A DNA stretch of 64,000 nucleotides, from NCBI GenBank assembly GCA_910587795.1, contig CAJUNH010000003.1, forward strand, positions 94,794-158,793, given 5' to 3'. Below, in pieces: positions 52,337-62,149 of the stretch. Below the pieces are notes generated by a model that was not told where the DNA came from, did not search any database, and was given only the letters and a program-made list of their open reading frames with translations. Each line of letters starts with the position of its first letter. Position 1 is the first letter of the stretch. The DNA is from an uncultured Christensenellaceae bacterium (GTDB taxonomy: Bacteria > Bacillota > Clostridia > Christensenellales > CAG-314). A program made the translations under genes and the position numbers.

Positions 52337-55300
52337 TTATTCGTCCGTATCGTCGGTAACGGGAGATTCCGCTTTACGCACAAGCTCCATTTCTCTGTAA
52401 CGGGCAAGTCCCGTACCTGCAGAAATCATCTTGCCGATAATTACGTTTTCCTTTAAGCCGTATAACGGATCGCACTTGTTTTTGATAGCGGCTTCCGTCA
52501 AAACGCGGGACGTTTCTTGGAAGGACGCTGCCGACAGGAAGCTGTCCGTTGCCAAACTTGCTTTTGTAATACCCAACAAAATACGTTTTGCCGTTGCGGG
52601 GACTCCGTCGTTTTCCAAAGCCTTGTTATTTTCCTCTTCGAACTTAAAGATATCCACTACTTCGCCCGGCAGCATATCGGTTGTTCCCGCGTCCTCGATG
52701 CGTACTTTACGCAGCATTTGGCGCACAATTACCTCAACGTGTTTATCGTTGATTTCTACGCCGTTTGTGCGGTAAGTAGCCTGAACTTCCTTAACAAGGT
52801 ATTCTTCCACTGCGCGCAATCCCTTTGTAGACAGCAAATCCTGCGGGTAAATGGAACCCTCCGTAAGGGGCGTACCGCTTTCTACAACGTCGCCGTTATG
52901 AACCTTTATGCGCGACGTATACGGAATAGCGTAATCGGTAGATTTACCTACGTTGTCCGTTACGCGTACAATCTTTTTATCGGTATTTGCGGGGATAGAA
53001 ACCGTACCGTTGACTTCGCATATAACCGCGCAGCCTTTGGGTTTACGGGCTTCAAACAATTCCTCTACGCGGGGCAAACCTTGCGTAATATCGTCGGCAG
53101 TAGCAACGCCGCCGGTGTGGAACGTACGCATTGTAAGCTGTGTTCCCGGTTCGCCTATGGACTGCGCCGCTATTACGCCTACCGCTTCGCCGAGATTAAC
53201 CGCTTTGCCGGTAGCCATATTCGTACCGTAACACTTACAGCACACGCCGTGTTCGCTGCGGCAAGTCAAAACCGTTCTCATATACAGTTTTGTGATACCC
53301 GCTTTAACGATTTCTTTTGCAAGGTCGTCGTTAATCAAAGTATCGCCGCGGCAAATAAGCTCGCCCGTTTGCGGATTAACAACGTCGTCTATAACGTATT
53401 TACCCAATATACGGTCTTCAAATTTTTCGATAATTTCGTCCCTGCCCGAACCGCGGAAAGCTTCTATCCACATACCTTGCGGACGGCTGCCTGCCGAACA
53501 GTCCTCTTCGCGGACGATAACGTTTTGCGCTACGTCCACCAAACGGCGCGTAAGATATCCCGAGTCTGCCGTCTTTAACGCGGTATCCGCCAAACCTTTA
53601 CGTCCGCCGTGCGACGAAATAAAGTATTCCAACACCGACAAACCTTCACGGAAACACGCCTTAACGGGCAATTCGATTGTACGTCCCGAAGGATCACTCA
53701 TCAGTCCGCGCATACCGCACAACTGACGAATCTGGTTCATGCTGCCGCGCGCTCCGGAGTCCGCCATCATCCAAATGGGGTTGTCTTCTTCCATAACATC
53801 TTTAACCAACGTTTCCACTTTGGAAGCAGCGTCTTTCCATACGTCGATAACCGACTTATAACGCTCGTTTTCGGTAAGGAAACCTTCGTTGTACTCTTCT
53901 TCGATTTCCACCACGCGGTGTCCGGCGTCTTCCAAAATATGTTTCTTTTCGCCGGGGATATTCATATCGAACACGCTTGTGGTAAGTCCGCTTATAGTAC
54001 TGTACTTGTATCCCAAAGCTTTTACGTTATCCAACATAACGGCAGTAGGCGTCGTACCGCGCAATCTAAAACATTTTTCCACTATCTGCGATAATTGTTT
54101 TTTACCGACTAAATAGCTCTTAGGATTGCCGATATTTTCCTTTGTCAATTCGATTTTAATACCCAACGTACGGCGTTCAAACTGTTTTTGAGCAAGCGCT
54201 GCCGGGTCTTTAATGTACTGATCGTCTTTTTCCGCCGAAGCGTCTGCGTAATCGTAGTAAATTGCCTGACAGAATATCATACGTCCAACGGTCGTCCAAA
54301 TTTTAGATCCGTCCTCGAGTTGGATGTTTACAACGGTTTGCAAAGTGATTTCGTGCGTCACATACGCTTCATAAGCTTCGTCAAAACTGCTGTAATAGTG
54401 ACCTCTGCGCAAAATTTCAAGTTCGCCGTCCGTCAAAGCACGCTGCTTGCGCGTTACGTCGTACAGCTCGATAAGTTTCTTCGTTTCGTCCGCGTCGCAA
54501 CGTACCGTAGTAAGGTAATAGCAGCCCAAAACCATATCCTGCGTGGGCGAAATAACGGGTTTGCCGTCGCTCAGCTTCAAAATATTGTTTGCGGCAAGCA
54601 TCAAATATCTCGCTTCGGTTTGCGCCTCGATGGAAAGAGGCACGTGTACAGCCATTTGGTCGCCGTCGAAGTCGGCATTGAACGCCGTACATGCCAACGG
54701 ATGAAGCTTAATGGCTCTGCCCTCGATAAGCACGGGCTCGAACGCCTGAATGGACAAACGGTGCAGCGTGGGCGCGCGGTTAAGCATTACGGGATGGTCC
54801 TTGATTACTTCTTCCAAAATATCCCACACCTTATTATCGGCGCGCTCTACGCGCTTACGCGCGGTTTTAACGTTAAAGCATTGGTTTGTTTCCACCAGCT
54901 TTTTCATTACAAACGGTTTAAATAATTCCAAAGCCATTTCTTTAGGAATACCGCATTGATGCAATTTAAGCTCCGGTCCTACTACGATAACCGAACGTCC
55001 GGAATAGTCTACGCGCTTACCCAACAGATTTTGACGGAAACGCCCCTGTTTACCGCGCAGCAATCCCGACAAAGATTTTAATTCGCGGTTGCCTGCGCCC
55101 GTTTGAGGACGTTTACTGCGGCTGTTATCCAACAAACTGTCCACAGCGTCCTGCAACATACGCTTTTCGTTGTTGATAAGGATTTCCGGCGCGTTGATTT
55201 CAATAAGTTTCTTTAAACGGTTGTTACGGTTAATAACCCTGCGGTACAAATCGTTAAGGTCGCTTGTTGCGTATCTGCCGCCGTCCAAAGGAACCATAGC

Positions 55301-56098
55301 GCGCAATTCGGGAGGAAGCACGGGCAAAACGGTCAAAATCATCCATTCGGGACGGTTACCGCTTTTCTTAAACGCTTCCACAATGTCCAAACGCTTAATA
55401 GCGCGCACTTTCTTTGCACCTTGGTTCGTTTTAGCCAAAATATCGCGCAATTCTTTGCTTTCCGCTTCTAAATCGATATTTTGCAGCAGTTCGCGCACAG
55501 CTTCTGCGCCTGTTCCGGCGCGGAAATTCATATTAGCGTTTTCCCTCGCCTTTGATTGCGCCTCGCGGTACTCGCTCATTGTAAGAATTTGCTTGTACAT
55601 CATTCCGCTTTGCATCGGGTCGATTACTACGTAGCTTTGGAAGTTAATCAACTGCTCCAAATACTTGGGAGACATATCCAATATTAAACCCATACGGGAC
55701 GGTGTTCCCCTAAAATACCAAATATGCGATACGGGCGCAGCTAATTCTATATGACCCATACGCTCGCGGCGAACCTTGGATTTCGTTACTTTAACGCCGC
55801 ACTTTTCGCACACTACGCCTTTGTAGCGTATGCGCTTATACTTACCGCAGTGACATTCCCAGTCCTTGACGGGTCCAAATATTCTTTCGCAGAACAATCC
55901 GTCTTTTTCCGGTTTTTGAGTACGGTAGTTTATAGTTTCGGATTTCTTTACTTCTCCGTACGACCACTCGCGAATTTTTTCGGGAGAAGCAATTCCTATA
56001 CGGATAGAATCGAAATCGTTCATAATTCCCGTACGAGCCAAAGTATTCGAGCGCAATGTCGAAATGGATTGTCCGGTCAGTTTAGATTCGTTACTCAT
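52337..56098 (-). CDS. rpoC: DNA-directed RNA polymerase subunit beta'
   Basis: A 1253-residue catalytic subunit. The N-terminal zinc finger is CHCGKYKRIRYKGVVCEKCG. The active-site Mg loop is NADFDGDQMAVHVPLS, the second zinc site is in CRSEHGVCCKCYG, and the bridge/trigger regions (GEAVGVIAAQSIGEPGTQLT) are intact. It has about 25 extra residues at the N-terminus before the usual start region. GGGAGGTAAAG precedes the ATG. It follows rpoB by 14 bases. Confidence 0.99.
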   Translation of the reverse strand: MSNESKLTGQSISTLRSNTLARTGIMNDFDSIRIGIASPEKIREWSYGEVKKSETINYRTQKPEKDGLFCERIFGPVKDWECHCGKYKRIRYKGVVCEKCGVKVTKSKVRRERMGHIELAAPVSHIWYFRGTPSRMGLILDMSPKYLEQLINFQSYVVIDPMQSGMMYKQILTMSEYREAQSKARENANMNFRAGTGAEAVRELLQNIDLEAESKELRDILAKTNQGAKKVRAIKRLDIVEAFKKSGNRPEWMILTVLPVLPPELRAMVPLDGGRYATSDLNDLYRRVINRNNRLKKLIEINAPEILINNEKRMLQDAVDSLLDNSRSKRPQTGAGNRELKSLSGLLRGKQGRFRQNLLGKRVDYSGRSVIVVGPELKLHQCGIPKEMALELFKPFVMKKLVETNQCFNVKTARKRVERADNKVWDILEEVIKDHPVMLNRAPTLHRLSIQAFEPVLIEGRAIKLHPLACTAFNADFDGDQMAVHVPLSIEAQTEARYLMLAANNILKLSDGKPVISPTQDMVLGCYYLTTVRCDADETKKLIELYDVTRKQRALTDGELEILRRGHYYSSFDEAYEAYVTHEITLQTVVNIQLEDGSKIWTTVGRMIFCQAIYYDYADASAEKDDQYIKDPAALAQKQFERRTLGIKIELTKENIGNPKSYLVGKKQLSQIVEKCFRLRGTTPTAVMLDNVKALGYKYSTISGLTTSVFDMNIPGEKKHILEDAGHRVVEIEEEYNEGFLTENERYKSVIDVWKDAASKVETLVKDVMEEDNPIWMMADSGARGSMNQIRQLCGMRGLMSDPSGRTIELPVKACFREGLSVLEYFISSHGGRKGLADTALKTADSGYLTRRLVDVAQNVIVREEDCSAGSRPQGMWIEAFRGSGRDEIIEKFEDRILGKYVIDDVVNPQTGELICRGDTLINDDLAKEIVKAGITKLYMRTVLTCRSEHGVCCKCYGTNMATGKAVNLGEAVGVIAAQSIGEPGTQLTMRTFHTGGVATADDITQGLPRVEELFEARKPKGCAVICEVNGTVSIPANTDKKIVRVTDNVGKSTDYAIPYTSRIKVHNGDVVESGTPLTEGSIYPQDLLSTKGLRAVEEYLVKEVQATYRTNGVEINDKHVEVIVRQMLRKVRIEDAGTTDMLPGEVVDIFKFEEENNKALENDGVPATAKRILLGITKASLATDSFLSAASFQETSRVLTEAAIKNKCDPLYGLKENVIIGKMISAGTGLARYREMELVRKAESPVTDDTDE

Positions 56099-56112
56099 TT
56101 ACTTTACCTCCC

Positions 56113-59100
56113 TTATTCTTCTTCGTCTTCATCGTCGTTGTCGTCAAACAAGTCGATATCATCGTCATCGTCTACGTCGCTGTTTAAAGCGTCCAACAAG
56201 CTGTCCAGTCCGTCGGAGTCCAGCTTTTCCGTTTCCTCTTCGCCGCCGCCGAACAAACCGTCCAAAGCGTCTTCGCCGTCGTCGGCAAACAGACTGTCAA
56301 GGTTAAAGTCGTCGTCATCGTCGGCAAAGTCGGGCTGATCCATTGCTCCGCCGATAGAAATTTCGTCGTCATAGTCAAAGCCTTGCATTTCGCGCTTACG
56401 CTGTTCTTGTTCGGCAAGCATAACCTCGTTGTAATCAGCTTCGTCGTCGGTAGAATCGCGCACAATAATTTCTTCATTGTCGGCAGACAGTACCTTAACG
56501 TCCAAAGCCAACGACTGCAATTCCTTAATAAGCACTTTAAAGCTTTCGGGGATGCCGGGATCGGGGATATTTTCGCCCTTTACGATTGCTTCGTAAGTTT
56601 TAACGCGCCCCACTACGTCGTCGGATTTAACAGTCAAAATTTCCTGCAATACGTTTGCCGCGCCGTAAGCTTCCAATGCCCACACTTCCATTTCGCCGAA
56701 ACGCTGTCCGCCGAATTGCGCTTTACCGCCCAAAGGCTGCTGAGTAACAAGACTGTACGGACCGGTACTGCGTGCGTGAATCTTATCGTCTACCAAGTGG
56801 ATAAGTTTTAAATAGTACATATAACCGACGGTTACTCGGTTTTCAAACGGTTCGCCGGTACGTCCGTCGTAAAGCTGAACTTTACCGTCGACTTTGCCCG
56901 TTATCGGGTTAACCATTCCGTTATCCTCAAACAACTTGCGGATTTCCTCCTCGGTTGCTCCGTCGAATACGGGTGTTGCGATATTCCAACCCAACATCTT
57001 AGATATAAGCCCCAAGTGGACTTCCAACACCTGACCGATATTCATACGCGAGGGAACGCCCAAGGGGTTAAGAACTATTTGCAGCGGAGTGCCGTCTTCC
57101 ATAAAGGGCATGTCCTCTTCGGGCAAAATACGGCTTACTACGCCCTTGTTTCCGTGACGTCCCGCCATTTTGTCGCCAACGCCGATTTTACGCTTTTGAG
57201 CGATATATACGCGCACGAGTTTGCTTACACCGGGGTCGAGTTCGTCCTTATTTTCGCGCGTAAACACTTTAACATCAACCACAATACCTTGTTCGCCGTT
57301 AGGTACTCTAAGAGACGTATCGCGTACCTCGCGTGCTTTTTCGGAGAATATAGCACGCAGCAATTTTTCTTCGGGGGTAGCGTCCGTTTCGCCCTTAGGA
57401 GTAACTTTACCGACCAATATATCGTTGGGACGGACTTCCGCGCCGATACGGATAATACCGTTTTCGTCCAAATCTTTAAGCGCGTCTTCGCCCACGTTGG
57501 GAATTTCGCGGGTAAATTCTTCGGGGCCGAGTTTCGTTTCGCGGCACTCGATTTCAAACTCCTCTATGTGGATTGAAGTAAACGCGTCCTCTTTAACAAG
57601 ACGCTCGGACAATAATACGGCGTCCTCGTAGTTGTAACCTTCCCAGGTCATAAAGCCTATCATCATATTGCGGCCGAGAGCCAACTCGCCGCCGTCGGTG
57701 CTGGGGCCGTCTGCCAATACCTGTCCCTTTTCTACTCTGTCGCCCGCTTTGACGATAATCTTTTGGTTAATACACGTACCTTGGTTACTGCGGATAAACT
57801 TTTTAAGAGTGTACTCTTTAAGCGTACCGTTATCGCCCTGAACGATAATTTTGCTGTCCGCCGCATGCAATACCGTACCTGCCTGCTCGGCAATAATCAT
57901 AACGCCGGAGTCGTAAGCTATACGTGCTTCGATACCGGTTGCTACGATTGGAGCCTCCGGACTGATAAGGGGTACTGCCTGACGCTGCATGTTACTGCCC
58001 ATCAACGCACGGTTGGTATCGTCGTTTTCCAAGAAAGGAATAAGACTTGTAGCAACCGAAATAAGCTGACGGGGAGATACGTCGATATAATCTACTTTGT
58101 CGCGGGGAAATTCCAAAATTTCCTCACGGCGGCGGCATGTGATACGCTCGTTTGCAAAGTATCCGTTTTCGTCCAACGGCTCGTTTGCCTGACCGATGAT
58201 ATACTTGTCCTCTTCGTCGGCGGACAAATATTCTACGTTATCCGTTACCGTGTTATGTATGCGGTCTACGCGTCTGTACGGCGCTTCGATAAAGCCGTAT
58301 TCGTTTATACGCGCATATCCCGCCAAAGACGTGATAAGACCGATGTTTTGACCTTCCGGCGTTTCGATGGGACACATACGTCCGTAGTGAGTATAGTGAA
58401 CGTCGCGGACCTCGAACGTAGCTCTATCGCGGTTTAATCCGCCGGGTCCCAACGCCGACAGCTTACGTTTGTGCGTAAGCTCCGCAATGGGGTTGGATTG
58501 ATCCATAAATTGCGACAGCTGAGACGAACCGAAAAATTCCTTAATAGCGGAAGATACGGGGCGTACGTTGATAAGCGTTTGCGGAGTTGCCTTGCCCGGT
58601 TCCTGAATTGCCATACGCTCGCGGATAACTCTTTCCAAACGCGATATACCTATACGGAACTGATTTTGAAGCAATTCTCCTATGGAACGCACGCGGCGAT
58701 TGCCCAAATGGTCGATGTCGTCGGCGTGACCTATTCCGTATTTCATACCGAAGTTGTAGCTTACGGTAGCAATGATATCGTTGCGGGTGATGTGTTTTGA
58801 AATAAGCTCGTCCTTACGCGATTTCAATACGTCGGCAAGGTCCTCTAAGGACAAACCTGCGGACAGAACTTCGCGCAACACGTCTACGTCTACAGCCTCG
58901 TACAAGCCGCAAGCTTTGTAATCTAAATTGACAAGGTTAGTATCCAAAGTCATTGCAAATATTTGCGGATTAACGGTATTGTTACCTATAACCTTAACTT
59001 TGGGGCACTGCTCAGCAAGAACGATTTCTCCCGCTGCGTTGGACTTATAAATATTAAGTCCGTTTTCTTTGGCTATTTGCGCAACCTCGGCAAGCAGAAC

Positions 59101-60498
59101 TTCGTTTTTACGCTCGTCATAGGTGGTTTTGGGTAATTCTGTTATTATGCGGCCGCTAACGTCGATAGTTTCTTCGCCGATTTGCAATACGCCTTGCGGA
59201 GCCATAACTACGCAGCCGATGTGTTCGCTCAATGATTTTTCGTAGTCGCGTAAAGTTGTGGAAGCATTGGCAGAAAGCACCGTGCTGCACGTTTCCGTTG
59301 CAGTGCGGATTTCGTTAATGCCGCTTTGCTGAATATCATAAGCGTCGGTTTCGCTAAGTACAGTACCTGCCGTAATGGTACGCTTGCACGGAATTGTAAC
59401 CTGAGCGTCCAGATATCCGCCTACCGCCGCCGAGTAAAACTCTTCGGTATCTGCCACCGCTACGTCCGCGGTAATGCCGTGATCGCTAAGAATTTTAACG
59501 GATTTAACTACGCCGCTTTTAACGATAGACTCCGCCTGTTCCTTGCTAAGCTGAGTATACTTTGCATAAGTAAGCAAAGCAACGTCAACGTCCTCGCCCA
59601 AAGTAAGTCCTTCTATACGGGTAGCAAGCGCAAGCTTTTTGTTAAATTTGTAACGTCCCACACGCGCAAGATCGTAACGCTTTGCGTCAAAAAGCAAATC
59701 GTTTAACGTTTTTTGCACCGATTCTTCCGTGGGAATTTCGCCGGGACGCAAACGCTTGTAAATTTCTACTAACGATTCCTGATCCGTTGCGGTATCGTCC
59801 TTTATAAACGTCAACGCCAACATCGGGTCGTACTCGAATATTTTTGCGATTTCGTTTCCGGTACGGCTGTTGGAGTCCGCTCCGTCGTGCAGGATACCGC
59901 GTAAAAGTACGGTTACGGGCAGCTTACGGTTACGGTCGATATGTACGTACAAAATGTTGTTGTTTGCGTCGTGTTCAAACTCCAACCAAGCGCCCCTGCT
60001 GGGCATTGCGGTAGTATTAAATACGTCTTTTCCGTTTTTGTCCAACATATGGTCGCAGTAAACGCCGGGAGAACGTACAAGCTGAGATACGATAACGCGC
60101 TCCGCGCCGTTGATGATAAATCCGCCGGTTTCGGTCATTAGCGGGAAATCGCCCATAAACACTTCCTGATCGACAAATTCGCCGGTACCTTTGTTGGTAA
60201 GGCGTACAGTCAAACGCAGCGGAGCGGCATATGTGGCGTCGCGCAAACGGCACTCCGCCTCACTGTACTTAGGCGTAGCGTCCAAACGGTGATCCAAAAA
60301 TTCCAAACGGAAGTGTCCGGCAAAGTCCTCGATAGGCGAAAAGTCCTCAAACACTTCGCGGATACCTTGATCGAGGAACATTTGATAGCTGGACTTTTGA
60401 ACCTCGATTAGGTTAGGCAAGGGCAATACTTCCCTCGTCTTGGAAAAAGTCTTTCTTTCGTGGTTACCATACTTGATGGTTTTGATGTCTTGTGGCAT
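56113..60498 (-). CDS. rpoB: DNA-directed RNA polymerase subunit beta with large insertion and acidic tail
   Basis: A 1461-residue catalytic subunit, some 270 residues longer than Bacillus RpoB (1193). Between RVGRYKFNKKL (about 280-290) and DDIDHLGNRRVRS (about 594) there are about 300 residues where Bacillus has about 110, an insertion of about 190. The rifampicin region is intact (FGSSQLSQFMDQ, ELTHKRK) except that the Arg equivalent to E. coli R529 is Lys. The last 114 residues form a very acidic tail (DDDDD, EDEEE). I use the ATG at 60498; GGAG lies about nine bases upstream. First gene of the rpoB-tuf run. Confidence 0.98.
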   Translation of the reverse strand: MPQDIKTIKYGNHERKTFSKTREVLPLPNLIEVQKSSYQMFLDQGIREVFEDFSPIEDFAGHFRLEFLDHRLDATPKYSEAECRLRDATYAAPLRLTVRLTNKGTGEFVDQEVFMGDFPLMTETGGFIINGAERVIVSQLVRSPGVYCDHMLDKNGKDVFNTTAMPSRGAWLEFEHDANNNILYVHIDRNRKLPVTVLLRGILHDGADSNSRTGNEIAKIFEYDPMLALTFIKDDTATDQESLVEIYKRLRPGEIPTEESVQKTLNDLLFDAKRYDLARVGRYKFNKKLALATRIEGLTLGEDVDVALLTYAKYTQLSKEQAESIVKSGVVKSVKILSDHGITADVAVADTEEFYSAAVGGYLDAQVTIPCKRTITAGTVLSETDAYDIQQSGINEIRTATETCSTVLSANASTTLRDYEKSLSEHIGCVVMAPQGVLQIGEETIDVSGRIITELPKTTYDERKNEVLLAEVAQIAKENGLNIYKSNAAGEIVLAEQCPKVKVIGNNTVNPQIFAMTLDTNLVNLDYKACGLYEAVDVDVLREVLSAGLSLEDLADVLKSRKDELISKHITRNDIIATVSYNFGMKYGIGHADDIDHLGNRRVRSIGELLQNQFRIGISRLERVIRERMAIQEPGKATPQTLINVRPVSSAIKEFFGSSQLSQFMDQSNPIAELTHKRKLSALGPGGLNRDRATFEVRDVHYTHYGRMCPIETPEGQNIGLITSLAGYARINEYGFIEAPYRRVDRIHNTVTDNVEYLSADEEDKYIIGQANEPLDENGYFANERITCRRREEILEFPRDKVDYIDVSPRQLISVATSLIPFLENDDTNRALMGSNMQRQAVPLISPEAPIVATGIEARIAYDSGVMIIAEQAGTVLHAADSKIIVQGDNGTLKEYTLKKFIRSNQGTCINQKIIVKAGDRVEKGQVLADGPSTDGGELALGRNMMIGFMTWEGYNYEDAVLLSERLVKEDAFTSIHIEEFEIECRETKLGPEEFTREIPNVGEDALKDLDENGIIRIGAEVRPNDILVGKVTPKGETDATPEEKLLRAIFSEKAREVRDTSLRVPNGEQGIVVDVKVFTRENKDELDPGVSKLVRVYIAQKRKIGVGDKMAGRHGNKGVVSRILPEEDMPFMEDGTPLQIVLNPLGVPSRMNIGQVLEVHLGLISKMLGWNIATPVFDGATEEEIRKLFEDNGMVNPITGKVDGKVQLYDGRTGEPFENRVTVGYMYYLKLIHLVDDKIHARSTGPYSLVTQQPLGGKAQFGGQRFGEMEVWALEAYGAANVLQEILTVKSDDVVGRVKTYEAIVKGENIPDPGIPESFKVLIKELQSLALDVKVLSADNEEIIVRDSTDDEADYNEVMLAEQEQRKREMQGFDYDDEISIGGAMDQPDFADDDDDFNLDSLFADDGEDALDGLFGGGEEETEKLDSDGLDSLLDALNSDVDDDDDIDLFDDNDDEDEEE

Positions 60499-60716
60499 TG
60501 ACACAACTCCTCAAAAAAAATTAAATAAATTTGGCAATAATTGTTGCAAATTGTTTCGCAATGTGGTATCTTGACAATATCAACTGCAAAACTGCGTTAT
60601 GTTCTGCACCGTTAAGCGGCAAATCACGTTAATAAATGGCAAAAAAATGTCATAAAGCGGGTGTTTTCAGCGCAAAAAGTGCAAAATTCCCCTTTCGGGC
60701 ATACCTTAACTTGTAT

Positions 60717-60745
60717 ATGTTATCACTTTGCATATAAATAGTCAA
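60717..60745 (-). promoter_or_regulatory. Promoter of rpoB
   Basis: TTGACT (60745-60740), 17-base spacer, TAACAT (60722-60717) on the minus strand. This rpoBC operon therefore has its own promoter and is not read through from rplL. Confidence 0.75.
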
Positions 60746-60810
60746 CGAATAAAAGTTTTTCTAGCCAAAAGATAAATATAAAAATATTTTTTCATTTTTA
60801 AATAATCATA

Positions 60811-60882
60811 AGCAACGTCGCATTGACGTTGTTTTTTTAATGTAAAACTCCGCCAAAACATTATGTTTAAACGGAGTTTTTG
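60811..60882 (-). terminator. Two hairpin terminators after GNAT gene
   Basis: Stem AAAACTCCG/CGGAGTTTT (60844-60852 with 60872-60880) and stem CAACGTC/GACGTTG (60813-60819 with 60825-60831). Both have T runs on one strand. Confidence 0.75.
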
Positions 60883-60912
60883 ATTATATTCTTTAATATT
60901 ATCTTAACTAAA

Positions 60913-61452
60913 CTATCGCCTATTGTTTTTTACATCAACGTTAATATCCAAATAGCGGCGAAACTCATCGTATTGACGCTGCGTGATAACCTTACCGTAA
61001 GAAAGTATTACCAGCGGCAAATCGGGATCGTCTTTGCGGTAATGAGGCTGAATATGCGGATACGGGTTTTCCTTCATACCGTTGCGCTTATAAAAAGCTA
61101 TGCGGCGGCGTGTAAGTTCGTCCGCGGGCGGCTCCGCTTCCAATATAAAGGGTTTATTTAAACCGTCGGTCAGCAATTTTAGAGTTTCGCTTCCGTAGCC
61201 TCCGTTACGCTTATCGGGCAGAATACAAAAGTTTTCAAAATAAACAAATTGCGGCGCGTCAAAATAGCCCGCTACCCCCACGGCAGTATCGCCGTCCGCT
61301 ATTGCCATCAATCTGTAATCGGGATGTTCCATAATTTTCCGCTGCAAATCGCCGTCGCGCCGTTCCTCTACGGGAAAACTTACGGAAAGCAAGTCTATCG
61401 CCCAAAAATACAGGGGCGTATCTATTGTAATTTGTTTAAGATAAATTGACAT
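60913..61452 (-). CDS. GNAT-family acetyltransferase
   Basis: A 179-residue N-acetyltransferase-like protein. The acetyl-CoA loop is ILPDKRNGGYGSETLKLL at about 97-114, followed by FILEAEPP and RRRIAFYKRNGM, typical of the fold. Substrate unknown. No clear ribosome binding site precedes the ATG. A GTAC-rich structured segment lies about 170 bases upstream. Confidence 0.85.
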   Translation of the reverse strand: MSIYLKQITIDTPLYFWAIDLLSVSFPVEERRDGDLQRKIMEHPDYRLMAIADGDTAVGVAGYFDAPQFVYFENFCILPDKRNGGYGSETLKLLTDGLNKPFILEAEPPADELTRRRIAFYKRNGMKENPYPHIQPHYRKDDPDLPLVILSYGKVITQRQYDEFRRYLDINVDVKNNRR

Positions 61453-61933
61453 AGCGATACTTTATCACATCTTTGCTAAAAAAGCAAATATTTGTTTTTT
61501 ATCTTGAACTTTCGATGTTAAAGCGGCACTGCTGCAATAATTATACACACACAATAAAATGTCAAACAATTTTTAAATACGGTATTTATCGGTACGGTTT
61601 TAGAAGCGTTATAATGTAATACTTCGCAAAGACGTACTCACAGTACGCCCGGTACAGTTTCGTACGTTTTTCCTCGTCTTACGTACGCATACCGTACGTT
61701 AAAAAATGCGCGCCGAAGAGGCATAAATTGTACAATATAAACGTCACCGCTGAATAAGTTGTACCGAACGGCAGAATACCTCCGGACTCTGCAAAATTCG
61801 CTTAACCGGTTTGCGGAATTTCAGGTACTGCAAATAGCAAAATGCTTACTGTTTTCAATCAATTATTTAGTTAGCAGACAAAAAAAACAGACCTTGACAA
61901 ATATCGTCAAAGCCTATCTTTTTAAGAAACAAA
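61453..61933. other. Intergenic region with GTAC-rich hairpin element
   Basis: Upstream of the GNAT gene. The part 61610-61730 holds several GTAC-centred hairpins (listed separately). The part 61740-61870 has no supported gene. The stretch 61880-61933 is the 3' side of the small membrane protein gene. Confidence 0.5.
61640..61700. repeat. GTAC-rich nested hairpins
   Basis: CGTACT-CAC-AGTACG (about 61652-61666), then GGTACAGTTTCGTACG, then ACGTACG-CATAC-CGTACGT (61681-61699, seven-base perfect arms). The GTAC word occurs at least six times in about 60 bases, which is far above its density elsewhere. Confidence 0.6.
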
Positions 61934-62149
61934 TTAAGAAGCAAAGTCTTCGTCTTTGCAGCAGAGCAACAAAATGCCGCCGAGTAAACTGCAGAAGAAA
62001 ATATCAACAATCGCCCAAACTTTAATGTCTTCGGCACATGTTGCGGTCTTTAATTTGGAAAGAGTGATTCCGCCGAAAATAAGAGGCAAAATCATCCAAA
62101 AGCCTACAATCATGCCGATGATAATAAATACTTTACCCGCTGTTTTCAT
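61934..62149 (-). CDS. Small two-span membrane protein
   Basis: A 71-residue protein with hydrophobic segments at about 5-28 and 45-63 and a short acidic end (CKDEDFAS). I do not recognise a family. I use the ATG at 62149 because GGAGG sits six bases upstream; the ATG at 62155 directly abuts that site. The upstream region resembles that of the XRE-controlled membrane protein at 45.35 kb (TCCTCCTTTGTA on the plus strand and GTCAAGCATATA), but has no operator or XRE gene. Confidence 0.7.
   Translation of the reverse strand: MKTAGKVFIIIGMIVGFWMILPLIFGGITLSKLKTATCAEDIKVWAIVDIFFCSLLGGILLLCCKDEDFAS

Larger units (their letters stand above)
60499..60912. other. rpoB leader and terminators of the GNAT gene
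   Basis: From the right: the GNAT terminators (60811-60882), then the rpoB promoter (60717-60745) and an untranslated rpoB leader of about 210 bases with only weak hairpins. No RNA family is recognised in the leader. Confidence 0.6.
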
